From: Zasmidium citrigriseum
Lineage: Eukaryota; Ascomycota; Dothideomycetes; Mycosphaerellales; Mycosphaerellaceae
Assembly: GCA_002786025.1 (NCBI GenBank)
Contig: NHNW01000039.1
Span: forward strand, 124,001-188,000
Length of the DNA stretch: 64,000 nt
Direction: 5' to 3'
Shown here: positions 34,586 through 45,264 of the stretch, piece by piece
Layout of the letters: each line of letters starts with the position of its first letter
Position numbering within the stretch: the stretch's first letter is position 1
Position numbers and translations under genes: made by a program
Notes under the pieces: generated by a model
The model's input: the letters and a program-made list of their open reading frames with translations, nothing else
Database searches by the model: none
What the model was told of the DNA's origin: nothing

Positions 34586-35086
34586 ATGATCACGGCCCCA
34601 AATCAAAGCGTCGCCAGCATGGCGATAATTGAGTTCCTCGATAAGCAGCTGTCATCGCTCGCCGAGGGTTACGAGCTCTACGAGGACGACAAACTGCAAG
34701 AATTCGTCGAAGCAGCGGTGACGCTTTTCGATGAGAATGGGGAGCTGGACCGCTACCACACCAACCAGCTGCTCATTTTCGTCGCCAACTCCGAGGAAGA
34801 TCCTGTCGACGCCCTCGAATACTACCTGCATGCCGAACAAGAATATCGCAAAGCACGTCTTTATAATCACGACGCGGACAATGTTCGGGAGCTCGAGAAG
34901 CTGGGCGTCAACTTCGATAGAGTGCGTCTGGTGGTAGAGCGCGAGCGAGCGGAGGCGGTGCGAGCAGAGGCGATGGAGGGAATCGAATTCAAAGAAACGA
35001 TTGAGGAACCAGCGCGTGGTGCTCCAGGTTTCGCTCTTTCAGTCGACGGTGCGGCCAATGTGGATGAGAAATTGGGTGCACAGTAA
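34586..35086 (+). CDS. Hypothetical protein (166 aa)
   Basis: This is an acidic, mostly helical single-exon protein starting at ATG 34586. It contains an aromatic/acidic helix (LAEGYELYEDDKLQEFV), another with YYLHAEQEYRKARLY, and a Glu/Arg/Ala-rich segment near residues 110-135. No domain, signal peptide or membrane segment is recognised. A second in-frame ATG 11 codons downstream is an alternative start. Confidence 0.6.
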   Translation: MITAPNQSVASMAIIEFLDKQLSSLAEGYELYEDDKLQEFVEAAVTLFDENGELDRYHTNQLLIFVANSEEDPVDALEYYLHAEQEYRKARLYNHDADNVRELEKLGVNFDRVRLVVERERAEAVRAEAMEGIEFKETIEEPARGAPGFALSVDGAANVDEKLGAQ

Positions 35087-35779
35087 AAGGAGAAGAGGTC
35101 TATGGGAACGACTCTGCAATAACGTGGAAGTGGACTTCGTGAGGAGAAGGACCTCGACCTGAATTTCTCACTGACGCTTTGTAGCCAAAGCGGTTCAACT
35201 TGGAGGGTTGCTTGAAAGCAAAGAGTCTGATTTGGAAGAAGAGTCAGCAACGACGACTGCTCGAATTGTGGGCATGTTTACTGATACGAGGAACAGCAAG
35301 TCTGAGTTACGCAGCCTTTCCAACGTCTTCGACAAACCAGTTTAGAGCAAAGAGCTCAAGCAGTATGGTTCCCAACTCCACCGAGACGAGTGCGGTCTCG
35401 ATCTCGAACGATTTGAATACGTACTGCGTGACTCCCCGTCGTCCATTCAGCCTCAAGCCTCAAATCCCTCCTCCACATCTTCACGGTCCCCATGGGGTAA
35501 TCCACATCACCTCCGCTATCGTTTCATGATAACCGCGCTAAAGCGTGCCATGTGGCCGGCCACGCACCGATCAGCGCTCTTGGTACAACCCGACTCCTCT
35601 CCTTGGCAACCCCAAGACTGGCTTGTCGGGAATAGGGATGCCGTCACCTTGGCCGGGCTCTTGTGTGTAACATGAGAAGACGAGTATATGATGCGAGCAT
35701 CTGATCGCGTGGAACGATAGACACGGGGTTTCGAAGAGCTTTTTTCTCCATCGATTGACTGATATAGACGAGAGCCATC
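35087..35779. other. Intergenic upstream of sugar transporter
   Basis: The plus frame 35200-35529 is motif-free and not called. No repeats or RNA genes are seen. Confidence 0.45.
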
Positions 35780-37681
35780 ATGCGTCGCTGCTACGGACGA
35801 GGCGCTCCCTTGAGGGCAGCGCTGTACGTTGCTTGTTTGAGCGCGTTCTTGTTCTTTGGATACGGCAAGTCTCTCGAATCAATGAAAGGGAACCAATGCA
35901 CTGACGATATGTAGACCAAGGCGTCCTCTCCGGCCTCCTCCAAAACCCCTATTTCCGGGGCCAATTCAACAACCCCAGCGACGTAATAACCGGCATAACA
36001 GTCTCCTCATACTGCCTTGGGGCGCTCGTGGGATGCGGAATCAATTTCGCCATAGGCGACTGGCTAGGGCGTCGCCGCATGATCTGGCTCGCTATGGTCC
36101 TGATCGTAATCGGCGCCGTGCTTCAAACCTCCGCCTTCACCCTCGCCCACCTCATCGTTGGGAGGATCATCACCGGCTTCGGAACAGGGATCGATTCGAG
36201 TACTGTGCCGATGTATCAGTCTGAGCTATCGCGCAAGGAGTCCAGAGGCCGACTCGTGAGCTGGGAGATTTGGTTTATCGGCGTGGGGATTGTGTTGAGC
36301 TATTGGGTCGATTATGGGATGAGTTACATTGAAAGCGATGCGGCCTGGAGGGTGCCGATTGCGCTGCAGTTGGTGTTTGCTATAATCGTGGTGTTTGTGG
36401 TGTGGGGGTTGCCTGAATCGCCGCGGTGGCTGGTTCGTATCTGGCCCGAATTGATATGAGGCGACCACTGACGATAACCAGGCCAAACGAGGACGTGAAG
36501 AAGAAGCAGCGGAAGTCATCTGCGCCGTATTTGATCTTCAGCCGGATGATCCCTATGTCTTGGAGGAGATGGCTGCCATCCGAGCTGCTATTTCGTTGGA
36601 AGTCCAAGAAGGGGCCCAGAAATACAGCGCCGTCTTCAAGAACGACGCCCTGAAGACAAGGAGAAGGGTTTGTCTGGCCTGGTTCGGATTATTCATGAAC
36701 CAGATGGGTGGCATCAACCTGGTCGTCTATTGTAAGCTCCTGAAGCCCTCGAGATCTCAACACAGTACTGACCCCAGCAGACATGCCGACAGTCCTGGTC
36801 CAGAACGTCGGCCTCAGTAGAAACACCTCGCTCCTAATTGCTGGTTTCGTCAATCTCATGTTCATCGTGGGAAACACAGCACCTGCTTTGGCTTTGGATC
36901 GAATGGGTCGTCGTCCGACTATGCTCTGGGGCGTTGCGGGACTCAGCTTCTGCATGATGATGATCACCATTCTGCTGAGCATAGGCAGTGAGAACACGTC
37001 TTCGGCGGCCATTGCGTTCTTCTTCTTGTACATGCTCGTACGTATGTTGGATGAAGGGGTTCAGGAGTATGTTTCTGACGAGTGGAACAGATCTTCGGCG
37101 GAACCATCAACGTCGTTCCCTGGGTCTACGTGAGTGCCGTTCGTCGACAGTGTGGGCGTTCAATACTGACCTGAGTGCAGGGCCCTGAGATCCTGCCTCT
37201 CGAAGCTCGAACACGAGGCACGGCCATCAGTGTATCGGCTCATTGGCTTTGGAACTTTGTCAGTTGCTGAGACGTCTTCTGTACTAACGTTGCTGACTCA
37301 CTTTTCAGTTCATCGTCATGATCACCCCAGTCCTGATCAACAGAATCGACTGGCGGACGTAAGTGCAGTTTACTCTCCCAACATCTTTTGCTTCCCGGCT
37401 GACCTCTATGCAGGTACATCATCTTCACTTGCACCAACGTAAGTAATCCAGACAATTCATTCACATTGTTCCACGCAATTGACGTCCCCTAGGCCGCCTT
37501 CTTTCCGGCGATATACTTCTTTTACCCCGAGACATCGAACATCTCCCTTGAAGATATCGACAAACTTTTCCTCCCAGCCGAGATGAAGGACTACGCCGAA
37601 AGGCATGCCTCTGTTGGAGGCCCGACAGGTTCCGATTCAAGCAAGGCTGAGGTGACGAACGAAGTCGAGAAAGTAGCTTGA
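35780..37681 (+). CDS. MFS sugar transporter with a GC-AG intron
   Basis: This is a 12-span hexose/disaccharide-type transporter, 496 aa, plasma membrane. Nine exons sum to 1491 nt: 35780-35864, 35915-36432, 36482-36731, 36781-37037, 37091-37129, 37181-37258, 37309-37358, 37414-37438 and 37493-37681. Intron 1 uses a GC donor (G|GCAAGT) and restores FFGYDQGVLSG. Family motifs are GDWLGRRR in loop 2-3, GFGTGIDSSTVPMYQSE, PESPRWL before the central loop, DRMGRRPTM in loop 8-9, VYGPEILPLEARTRG and a C-terminal YPETSN in place of PETKG. Exons 5, 7 and 8 are only 39, 50 and 25 nt. It converges on the cyclase gene with 78 bp between the stops. The sugar is unknown. Confidence 0.92.
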
Positions 37682-37759
37682 AAGGCTTGAGCCTGGCACT
37701 CACCGACCATCAACAAAGCCGAGACACCTTGCCTTGGGAGAAAATATCGTACGCTTCTC

Positions 37760-38548
37760 TCACTCATCGAAAAGTGCGACCGCTCTCAGAGGCCCGCCAC
37801 TGCCCTCTCTGATCTTGAGGGGAAATCCAATGAATCTGAACCTCCCCTTTCCAACAACTTGCTCAAGATTATCCAGTCCCTCAATATGCGTGATATTCCT
37901 CTCTCCACAAGCATTATGCGCTTTGAAATTATCCTCACCCTCAGGCGCCGGAGATATAGCTTCCACGCCAAAGATCTTACAACCCTTATCTGCGAGCCAA
38001 TGCACAGCTTCGAGCGATAGACCGGGAAAATCGTGCTGCCAGCGAGGATCATCGAAGGGGATGCGTTTGTTGAAGGCCATGTATATGAGTACTGTGTCCC
38101 CTGGCTGAATGTCTTGACCCGATTTGACCAATGCGTCTTCCATCTCCTGTACACTGATCGTTGCTTTGAGTTCCACGTGTGAGAGATCGAGACATATGGC
38201 GGAGGTGTAGAAGTCCTCCAGGGGCATCTGATCGATGGACAATGCCCCTGGTGTTGGGTCAAAATGCTTCGGTGCGTCGACGTGTGTGCCCGCATGATCG
38301 CTCATCGAGAGGGCATAGGAGGCGGAGCGGAGGATGGTATTGCCCGCGAGTTTTGCCTGGTGAGTGTCCCATGGTGTGAGGATAACGGGGGGATGGAATG
38401 GGTGAGCTGGGCTCCGGTGGTAGAGCTCACGGCTCAGGTCTATGAGTTTCGGTTTCTTGTCAATGGCTGTAGCGTGTGCTCTTTTCGAGGAGGTAAGCTG
38501 CCATTTCGATGGCCTTAAGAAACGAACTGGAAAAGTTCTGGTTAACAT
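37760..38548 (-). CDS. Cyclase-family metal-dependent hydrolase
   Basis: This is a 262-aa intronless protein of the Pfam cyclase / kynurenine-formamidase-like family. Members hydrolyse amides or lactones using a divalent metal. The defining motif HAGTHVDAPKHF has putative ligands His85, His89, Asp91 and His95. PGDTVLIYMAF and the later HNACGERN and RFIGFPLKI are also family-typical. The first ~28 residues are basic with no acidic residues (MLTRTFPVRFLRPSK), suggesting a mitochondrial presequence. The context next to a sugar transporter does not fix the substrate. Confidence 0.88.
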   Translation of the reverse strand: MLTRTFPVRFLRPSKWQLTSSKRAHATAIDKKPKLIDLSRELYHRSPAHPFHPPVILTPWDTHQAKLAGNTILRSASYALSMSDHAGTHVDAPKHFDPTPGALSIDQMPLEDFYTSAICLDLSHVELKATISVQEMEDALVKSGQDIQPGDTVLIYMAFNKRIPFDDPRWQHDFPGLSLEAVHWLADKGCKIFGVEAISPAPEGEDNFKAHNACGERNITHIEGLDNLEQVVGKGRFRFIGFPLKIREGSGGPLRAVALFDE

Positions 38549-39599
38549 AACTGTGAGTTGGACTGAAAAGGATCACCTAGAACCCCATCAGAGAGTGACA
38601 CTGTATAGAGAGCGAAGAGTAGTCGATCCGGCCGATAGGGCAGCTCGGCCGTGCATGACGCTTGATATCTCGATCAAAGGTCCATGTCTCCGTGTGCGAG
38701 AGAGGAGGTGAGCTGTGGTAAGCTCCTTCACCTCACAGTGCTAGTCCCAGCCGAAGCCAGCCTCACGCTTAGAAGTAGCGACCACTTCGACAACATCACC
38801 TCTGCCCTCGACTTTGCTCGCCAATGCTATGTCAATGCCGAATCGGCAATCCATATCCTTTCCTTTTGGTCTGAATACCCCTTTCCGTACATGTCGCCAC
38901 AGCTAATGCGCACAAAAAGTCGTATATATCCTCCGAGTCCTCGTACGCAGGGAGTTACCTGTTCCTGGCGAGCATCAATTCGCCATCGATGCCGTTAGCC
39001 GCGGCCGAACGTTCGAACACGCGCCGCCGTTGTACAATGGAGCTAATTTTGGACGTTTTCTCTTGGCCGGCGTCATGGCAGCACAGAGGTGGTTGGCCTG
39101 TTTCCAAACATCCTCTCGTATGTGGCAGCGAGGAGACTGGTGGCAGCGAAAGAGCAGCATCAGATGTATCGCGAAGCCCTCGGAAGGAAGGGTGAATGAT
39201 GGATGATGAACGGGATGCTCACTCATCGCACATGGCAATCAACAGGTCGGGATCAAGGGTCGAAACGCTCCGCCTCGTGAAAAGACGCAGCTTGAGGGCT
39301 ACGTAATGGCCCTGCTATTCACCACTGCCACCATCCAACCCGGGTACCTAGCCCGCCGCAGCCGTGCACTAAATGTTGCTGCTGCTGTGCTGAAACTCGG
39401 CGCCATGCTGCACTCCTTCATGGTACTTTCATGCTCGCCAGCCCCTTCTGACGGACTCCAGCCTTGTTTTCTTAACGGCTTGTGTATCACCTGTCAACCC
39501 CATCATTAACCGTATGTCTGCGTGACCTCGAAACACCTGCCTGTCCCGCTGACAGCACTCGTCTGTCTCACGAACGACACCTTCTACACCACCTCCACC
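38549..39599. other. Intergenic, about 1 kb
   Basis: Several frames of 60-104 codons are present on both strands, all without recognisable motif. No tRNA, repeat array or transposon signature is seen. It separates two divergent genes. Confidence 0.45.
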
Positions 39600-42305
39600 A
39601 TGGCCCGGCGTCTGTCGTCCATCTTTACCTCAGGCTTCCCTTCCGAGAAGGAGTCGCAACCGGGTATGCCCAAGAGCGCTTCAAAGTCTCCTCGACGAGC
39701 CTCTCCCCCGGATGTTTCAAGATCCAAGTCGCCGGGAAAGCTTTCCAAGCAAGCACCAGCATACAATGCAGGCCGAAGACCGTCAGGCCAGCAGTTCCTG
39801 ACTCCGGCGGAGCCTACTCTACCGAGTCTACAAGATCTTCAGCACGACCAAGCCAACACCGACCCGACCCTCCTTCCTCCGCCGACGATCAATTCGGGCT
39901 ATCATTCGAGGAATGGCTCAACAGAGCGCTCGAGGCCTGGCACTCCAGGCGGATACAGTCCTCACAGCAGACCCGTCACGCCGAGTATACAGCTTGACGG
40001 GTCACAGCTGCCCGGCCAACCCCCAATTACGCCCTCATCGCCTGGAGGTGACAATTTGGAGAAGCAGAAGAAGAAGAAATGGTGGAGTCGCAGCAAAGAG
40101 AAGGACGAGGGGAGTCGAGGCCCTTCCGCGTGGATCGCAGGGCACCCCAATCACATGCCATACGACACAGACGGGCTTCTGAGTGCAAAGCCCATGACAG
40201 AGCTGTGGGACAACAATGATGGCAACTGCTTCATCTACCTCTTCCCCAGAACTTCTGGCAAAGGCGCCTCGTTCAAGGTCGATTCTGCAGTATTCGCATC
40301 ATCGCCAATGCTTACGAAGCTGGCGTTTGGAGACATATACAGCAGCAATGCAATTGTCTCGGGAGATCGCAAGCAGATGCCTCTGGAGACTCGAGCGCAG
40401 CAGCTCTCGATCAATGATCCAGCCACGCCGCCTCTCAGCCCGAAACGCAATGTTGAAACAACGAGCTCGACATCCTCGCACGATTCTCGTGGTCGATTCT
40501 CTACCTTCTCGGACTCGCAAGAAGCGCATCTTTACTTGCCTATAAAGTTGAGTAGCGATGGCGCTGCACAGACACCAAACACGCCCAAGTCGGATGAGAA
40601 AGCTGGCATGGAGGACTTGCAGACTCTGATCGACTACCGCAATTTCTTCGCATTCTTGTGCGGACAATCGCTGGTTGCAACAGAGAGAAGAGGCACATTC
40701 TTCCACATCTTCATGACCATTGCTGGAATCATGAAGTCTTACCAATTCACCAACGTCGATGGCTCTACATATGGCGAGGTTGCGAACTCCAGTTTCGACA
40801 ATTACGTGGAAGAGCTTGGCCTTGCGGATGTACGAGCAAGTCGAGAGAAGACCATCGAGGGAGTCGTCCTAGGAGAACGCATGAAGAGCGTGCTTCTGTA
40901 CAACGAGGCTTTCACTCACGCCGTCGGAAAACATGAAGACTTACTTTCGCTGAAGAGCCCCAAGTTCGCCATGATCTCGCCCGTTTCGCAGAATCGTCTC
41001 GTTCGTGCGGCCATGGATCTGGAGAAGCGAGTAGCTTCGATTCGACTGATCATGACGGACTTCGAATTTCCGTTCTTGTTCTCTGGGATTATGAATTCCA
41101 AGACTTCGATAGAGCGAAAAGAGGGCGTCCGATTCGATCAGTGGAAGGAGCATTTCCTAGGCATGCGCAAGTTTACCATGGGCATGTACAAGGCGAGATA
41201 TGGCGACTGGCCTCCAAAGGCGAGCAGCAAGAAGAATACCCTGGAAACATCTGGCCTCAATCGACTGGTCCTGAAAGACGTGTACCATGACCTGTCATCA
41301 TTGTACGATCTTCTGGTCGACCGGAATCATCTCACGACCAGAACCATCGATGGTGTCAACGAAGATGGCGGTCGCGACGAACCCGTTGTTCGAGGCTTGA
41401 GAGCGGTGCTGTCAGAGTACGATCGCTCATCACCACCTGTCAAGCCTCCAGTGCCATTCGATCTCCCAAGACTTCCTACGCTGAGAAGCACTCGCAAAGA
41501 GTTCGGCGCAGATGCCAAAAAGGACGCCAAGGCCATGCAAAAGAAGATCAAGGATGACGAGCTGCAATCAATCCTTCGAGCAAGCTGGAACGAGGATGCT
41601 CCCAGAACGCCATTTGTGGAAGCCTTCCGTGAGATGGAGAAGCGAGCCGCACATAGCTGCAACATCATGGAGCTGGAAGATCTGCGCATCGGCCAGTGGA
41701 TCTTCATGTATGTCGTCCTTCAGGCTCTGCCCATGTTGGCATGTGACGCTCCAGGTTTGAAGTGGACAAAGGGTGTCGAATACTTCCTCTGCGAGCCTCC
41801 TCGGAAGGGTGTCCCATGGGCCAGCCCCAACGCCGCCGGAGCGAATGCTCAGCGACGGACCTGGTTTTCAGTCGGAGGCGAAGGAGGCGGCGTCGTCAGT
41901 CTGCCATCCGATGTCGTGGAGCACGGTGTCGAAGGCATCTACCGCCGCTCGCACTGCTGGGAAATGGCAGAGAAATGGGCGGCATCAAACCCCATCCTCA
42001 GTCAGGCCTTGCAAATGCAGCAGGCCTCTGGCGGTGCAGAGAACGATGCTCTTCCAGCACCGCCGTCTGGAAACGACCTCTTGCGACCTGACAGCAGGAA
42101 CAGTGCCCGCAGCAGCAAGCGTATGTCCAGTCTTGGTATTGGCCTTGAGGCTCTTCCATTGCCAGCTGGTGTCACACCTGATGGAAGTGCACCGAGTCCC
42201 GTCGAGCGCCCCAGGACTCCCAAATACGCAGTCGACACAACTAAGACTTTTGATTCGATTTTGGGAGATGTGAACGCTGGGAAAGGAGGAAAGAAAAAGA
42301 AATGA
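39600..42305 (+). CDS. Conserved fungal protein (901 aa), possibly DUF8004
   Basis: This is an intronless 901-aa protein starting at ATG 39600 in a strong CACCATGG context; the longer frame to 39522 starts at GTG. The first ~190 residues are disordered and rich in Ser/Pro/Arg, with basic patches. A structured core follows (about 200-740), starting with LWDNNDGNCFIYLFPRTSG and including FKVDSAVFASSPMLTKLAFG, where a phosphorylatable Ser/Thr loop is inserted, and FFAFLCGQSLVATE. The C-terminus is again Ser/Pro-rich and ends in a Lys run (GGKKKK). I believe it belongs to the fungal DUF8004 family, from memory only. No enzyme motif is visible; it is probably cytosolic and regulatory, which is inference. 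Confidence 0.85.
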   Translation: MARRLSSIFTSGFPSEKESQPGMPKSASKSPRRASPPDVSRSKSPGKLSKQAPAYNAGRRPSGQQFLTPAEPTLPSLQDLQHDQANTDPTLLPPPTINSGYHSRNGSTERSRPGTPGGYSPHSRPVTPSIQLDGSQLPGQPPITPSSPGGDNLEKQKKKKWWSRSKEKDEGSRGPSAWIAGHPNHMPYDTDGLLSAKPMTELWDNNDGNCFIYLFPRTSGKGASFKVDSAVFASSPMLTKLAFGDIYSSNAIVSGDRKQMPLETRAQQLSINDPATPPLSPKRNVETTSSTSSHDSRGRFSTFSDSQEAHLYLPIKLSSDGAAQTPNTPKSDEKAGMEDLQTLIDYRNFFAFLCGQSLVATERRGTFFHIFMTIAGIMKSYQFTNVDGSTYGEVANSSFDNYVEELGLADVRASREKTIEGVVLGERMKSVLLYNEAFTHAVGKHEDLLSLKSPKFAMISPVSQNRLVRAAMDLEKRVASIRLIMTDFEFPFLFSGIMNSKTSIERKEGVRFDQWKEHFLGMRKFTMGMYKARYGDWPPKASSKKNTLETSGLNRLVLKDVYHDLSSLYDLLVDRNHLTTRTIDGVNEDGGRDEPVVRGLRAVLSEYDRSSPPVKPPVPFDLPRLPTLRSTRKEFGADAKKDAKAMQKKIKDDELQSILRASWNEDAPRTPFVEAFREMEKRAAHSCNIMELEDLRIGQWIFMYVVLQALPMLACDAPGLKWTKGVEYFLCEPPRKGVPWASPNAAGANAQRRTWFSVGGEGGGVVSLPSDVVEHGVEGIYRRSHCWEMAEKWAASNPILSQALQMQQASGGAENDALPAPPSGNDLLRPDSRNSARSSKRMSSLGIGLEALPLPAGVTPDGSAPSPVERPRTPKYAVDTTKTFDSILGDVNAGKGGKKKK

Positions 42306-43245
42306 GATCATCTCACTGTTTACTGCGAATCCGTGTCTCGGGGGACCGACGTTTCATGTTGGTGTGGTTCTTTTCGGATTCTTGCATATGTGTTGCTGTG
42401 TCGTGTTGATGGATACCACGATCTCGATGGAGATACAAAATGGTGCTTGTTTTGTACAGTATGGCATGAGACGAACAATTGCATTGTATGTTTGTCTGCA
42501 TTCTTTGGTTGAGCTGTGAAGGGATGATCCTGGCTCGGGGATTGATCCGTTTCCATGTGCCTCGCATGCTCAATCTTCTGCATCTCGCCAATCATTCTCG
42601 AAGCTGAGCACGAGATCACTATCGCACAGATCGGTTACTCGGCTACGCCATCATCGTCACTGGGTCCGTGCCTGGACTGAACGCTCTCGGCGTGGAGTTA
42701 GCGTTACTGATTGACCTGATAAGCTTCACTGCCAACCACTTTCGCCTGCAACATCCCCTCTTCCCCATGGACCAGCTCGTTTCCATTTGCAATCCCATTG
42801 GCATTATCGCAGCCAAGACTACAGAGCAGAAGAAATCATGGAAGGATTCCCCGGTTATCATCGGGCGTACCAATTCCCAGTGGCGGATAGCAGACACGAC
42901 CGAATGTGACCCAAGACATTGATCGTGCTCACTAGCGCCGGGTGCCTGCCTGAACAGGAGGGTCTCCAAACAGTCGACTCCGCACCTGATAACGGCGATA
43001 CGACATTGAGAGACCTTCACCTTCTGATTACGGCTACGCTGGCTGGTTGGACCTGCATTACGGTGCGTCGCTACTGCAAGGACAATGGCCGGTGACATCG
43101 ACCTTCTTTTCTCGCCCTTGCCTTGGCGATGGGTACAACAACCTCGCTGGGCCCGCATCGCATCTCTTGGACATTTCTTATCCAGGCTTCGCGGAGCTTG
43201 TCATCCTCTTTCTCTATTGCTCTCTCGTTTTGAGCTTCGCCCGGC
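42306..43245. other. Intergenic between DUF8004-like gene and sedolisin
   Basis: A minus-strand frame with ATG at 43158 (171 codons) and a plus frame at 42668-42922 overlap each other. Neither has motifs and both are rejected. The right end is the sedolisin promoter. Confidence 0.45.
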
Positions 43246-45264
43246 ATGTTTGTCTCGAATCTTTTGCTCGCGCTGGGTGCCGTGGCCTCAGTGCAGGCCC
43301 TGCCCAAGAACGCACGCTCGAATTACGCTGTCAAGGAGCGACACATTGTTCCCCGATCGTGGACGAGAGTCGGCTCCGCTGCCAAGCATGAGACTGTTCA
43401 TCTTCAAATCGGCCTGAAGCAGCAGAACGAAGGCAAGGTCGAGGAGCACCTGCTCGAAATTTCGGATCCGAAACACACCCGCTACGGCCAGCACATGACC
43501 GCTGAAGAGATTCGAAAGATCATTGCTCCTTCGGACGAGACGCAGGACCTTGTCAAGGCTTGGCTCGAGGAGCATGGCATTACCAACGGAGTTCACTCAC
43601 CGAGCAAGGACTTCATTCACGTTGTGCTTCCAATTGGCAAGATCGAAGAGCTGCTGGAGACTGAGTACTCGACTTTTGAGCACGCCGATGGATCGCAGAT
43701 TTCTCGCGCCCCGGAATGGTCGTTGCCCATGCATCTTCACGAGCACATCGACGTCGTTCAGCCTACCACATCTTTCTTCCGCCCAATGCCAAAGGCCGTT
43801 GGTGGAACTGGTGCCAAGCCCAAGATCGATGGCCCAATGCACTCGATGTCCTGGTGGGACAGCTACGGCAAGAAGCACTTTGGACCTGGCCACGGTTGGG
43901 GCCATGGTGGCAACGGCGGTGGTGGTCAAGGCGGTGGTGCTGGACCAATCTCGCAGATTTGCAACATCTCCTTCACCACCCCCGACTGCATTCGCACGCT
44001 CTACGGCACATACGACTACAAGGCCCAGGCGGCTGGCAAGAACAGGATGGGACATACCAACTACTTGAACGAGTCAAGCAACCGCAAGGATATCTACCAA
44101 TTCCTTGACATGCTCCGTCCTGAGGCCAAGAAGGCGGCGTATCAGTTCACGGTTGAGCAAATTGCTGGTGGAATTGACAACCAGGGACCTCTGGTACGAA
44201 CTGCTTGTCTTTCCTCATATTTGAAACCAATGACTAACAGTCTTTGCAGCCTAACGGTTCAGATGCGAACATTGAAGCGGATCTCGATTCCGAGCAGATG
44301 CTTTCTGTCGGATACCCAACTCCTCTGACTGTCTATTCCACTGGAGGCAGCCCGCCATTCATTCCAGATATCAACACACCTACGAACACGAACGAGCCCT
44401 ACCTCACCTGGCTCGACTACGTTCTTGGTCAGGACGACCTGCCCCAGGTCATCTCTACCTCCTACGGCGACGACGAGCAGACCATTCCAGAGTCCTACGC
44501 CAAGCGAGCTTGCTCCGGCTTTGCTCAACTTGGTGCTCGCGGTATCTCCCTCTTCTTCTCCAGCGGTGATGCTGGCGTCGGCTCAGACGGCACCTGCTAC
44601 TCCAACGACGGCAAGAACACCTACATGTTCCTCCCATCGTTCCCCACGAGCTGCCCGTGGATCACTTCCGTTGGTGGAACCGAAGCATTCGAGCCCGAAG
44701 TCGCCGTCTCCCGTTTCGCCTCCGGCGCTGGCTTCAGCAACTACTTCACCCAGCCTAAGTACCAGTCCGCCGCCGTCAACGCCTACGTCAAGAGCTTGAA
44801 CGGTCTCCACGATGGTCTTTACAACAAGGGCGGCCGCGCATACCCTGATGTCGCTGCTCAGGGCAACCACGATGCTCTCGTCTGGAACGGCACCGTTCGC
44901 ACTGTCGGTGGTACTTCTGCCTCCAGCCCCACGTTTGCGGCTGTCATCGCTCTTGTCAACGATGCTTTGATCGCTAAGGGCAAGCCTGTGTTGGGCTTCT
45001 TGAACCCTTGGCTGTATGGCGGTGCGTACAAGACGTTGACGGATGTCACCTCCGGAAGCAGCTATGGTTGTAACACAACGGGCTTCCCTGCAAAGGAAGG
45101 CTGGGATGCTGGTAAGTCTATCATGCTTTCTGCTCGCTTTACTAGACTTCATGCTGACATGATCTGTAGTTACTGGCTTCGGCACGCCAAACTTTGGCAA
45201 GCTCGTCGATGCTGCTTTCGAGAAGTACGGCGGACACGGATACCCTCACCACGGTGGATGGTAA
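43246..45264 (+). CDS. Secreted sedolisin (S53) acid serine protease
   Basis: This is a 634-aa tripeptidyl-peptidase/sedolisin-type protease, secreted as a zymogen and active at acid pH. Three exons (43246-44193, 44250-45112, 45171-45264) total 1905 nt. A signal peptide (about 1-19) precedes the activation prodomain (to about 195), which contains HLLEISDPKHTRYGQHMT. An unusual Gly/His-rich linker follows (about 208-228). Catalytic residues are Glu325 and Asp329 (NIEADLD), oxyanion Asp423 (SSGDAGVG) and nucleophile Ser539 (GGTSASSP). The C-terminal calcium-site segment and GFGTPNFGKL cross the last junction. It ends in a His/Gly-rich tail. Length fits the family. Confidence 0.95.

Noticed and set aside
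42643..43158. 171-codon minus-strand frame with ATG
   Set aside because: No recognisable motif, composition looks random, and it overlaps the sedolisin promoter.
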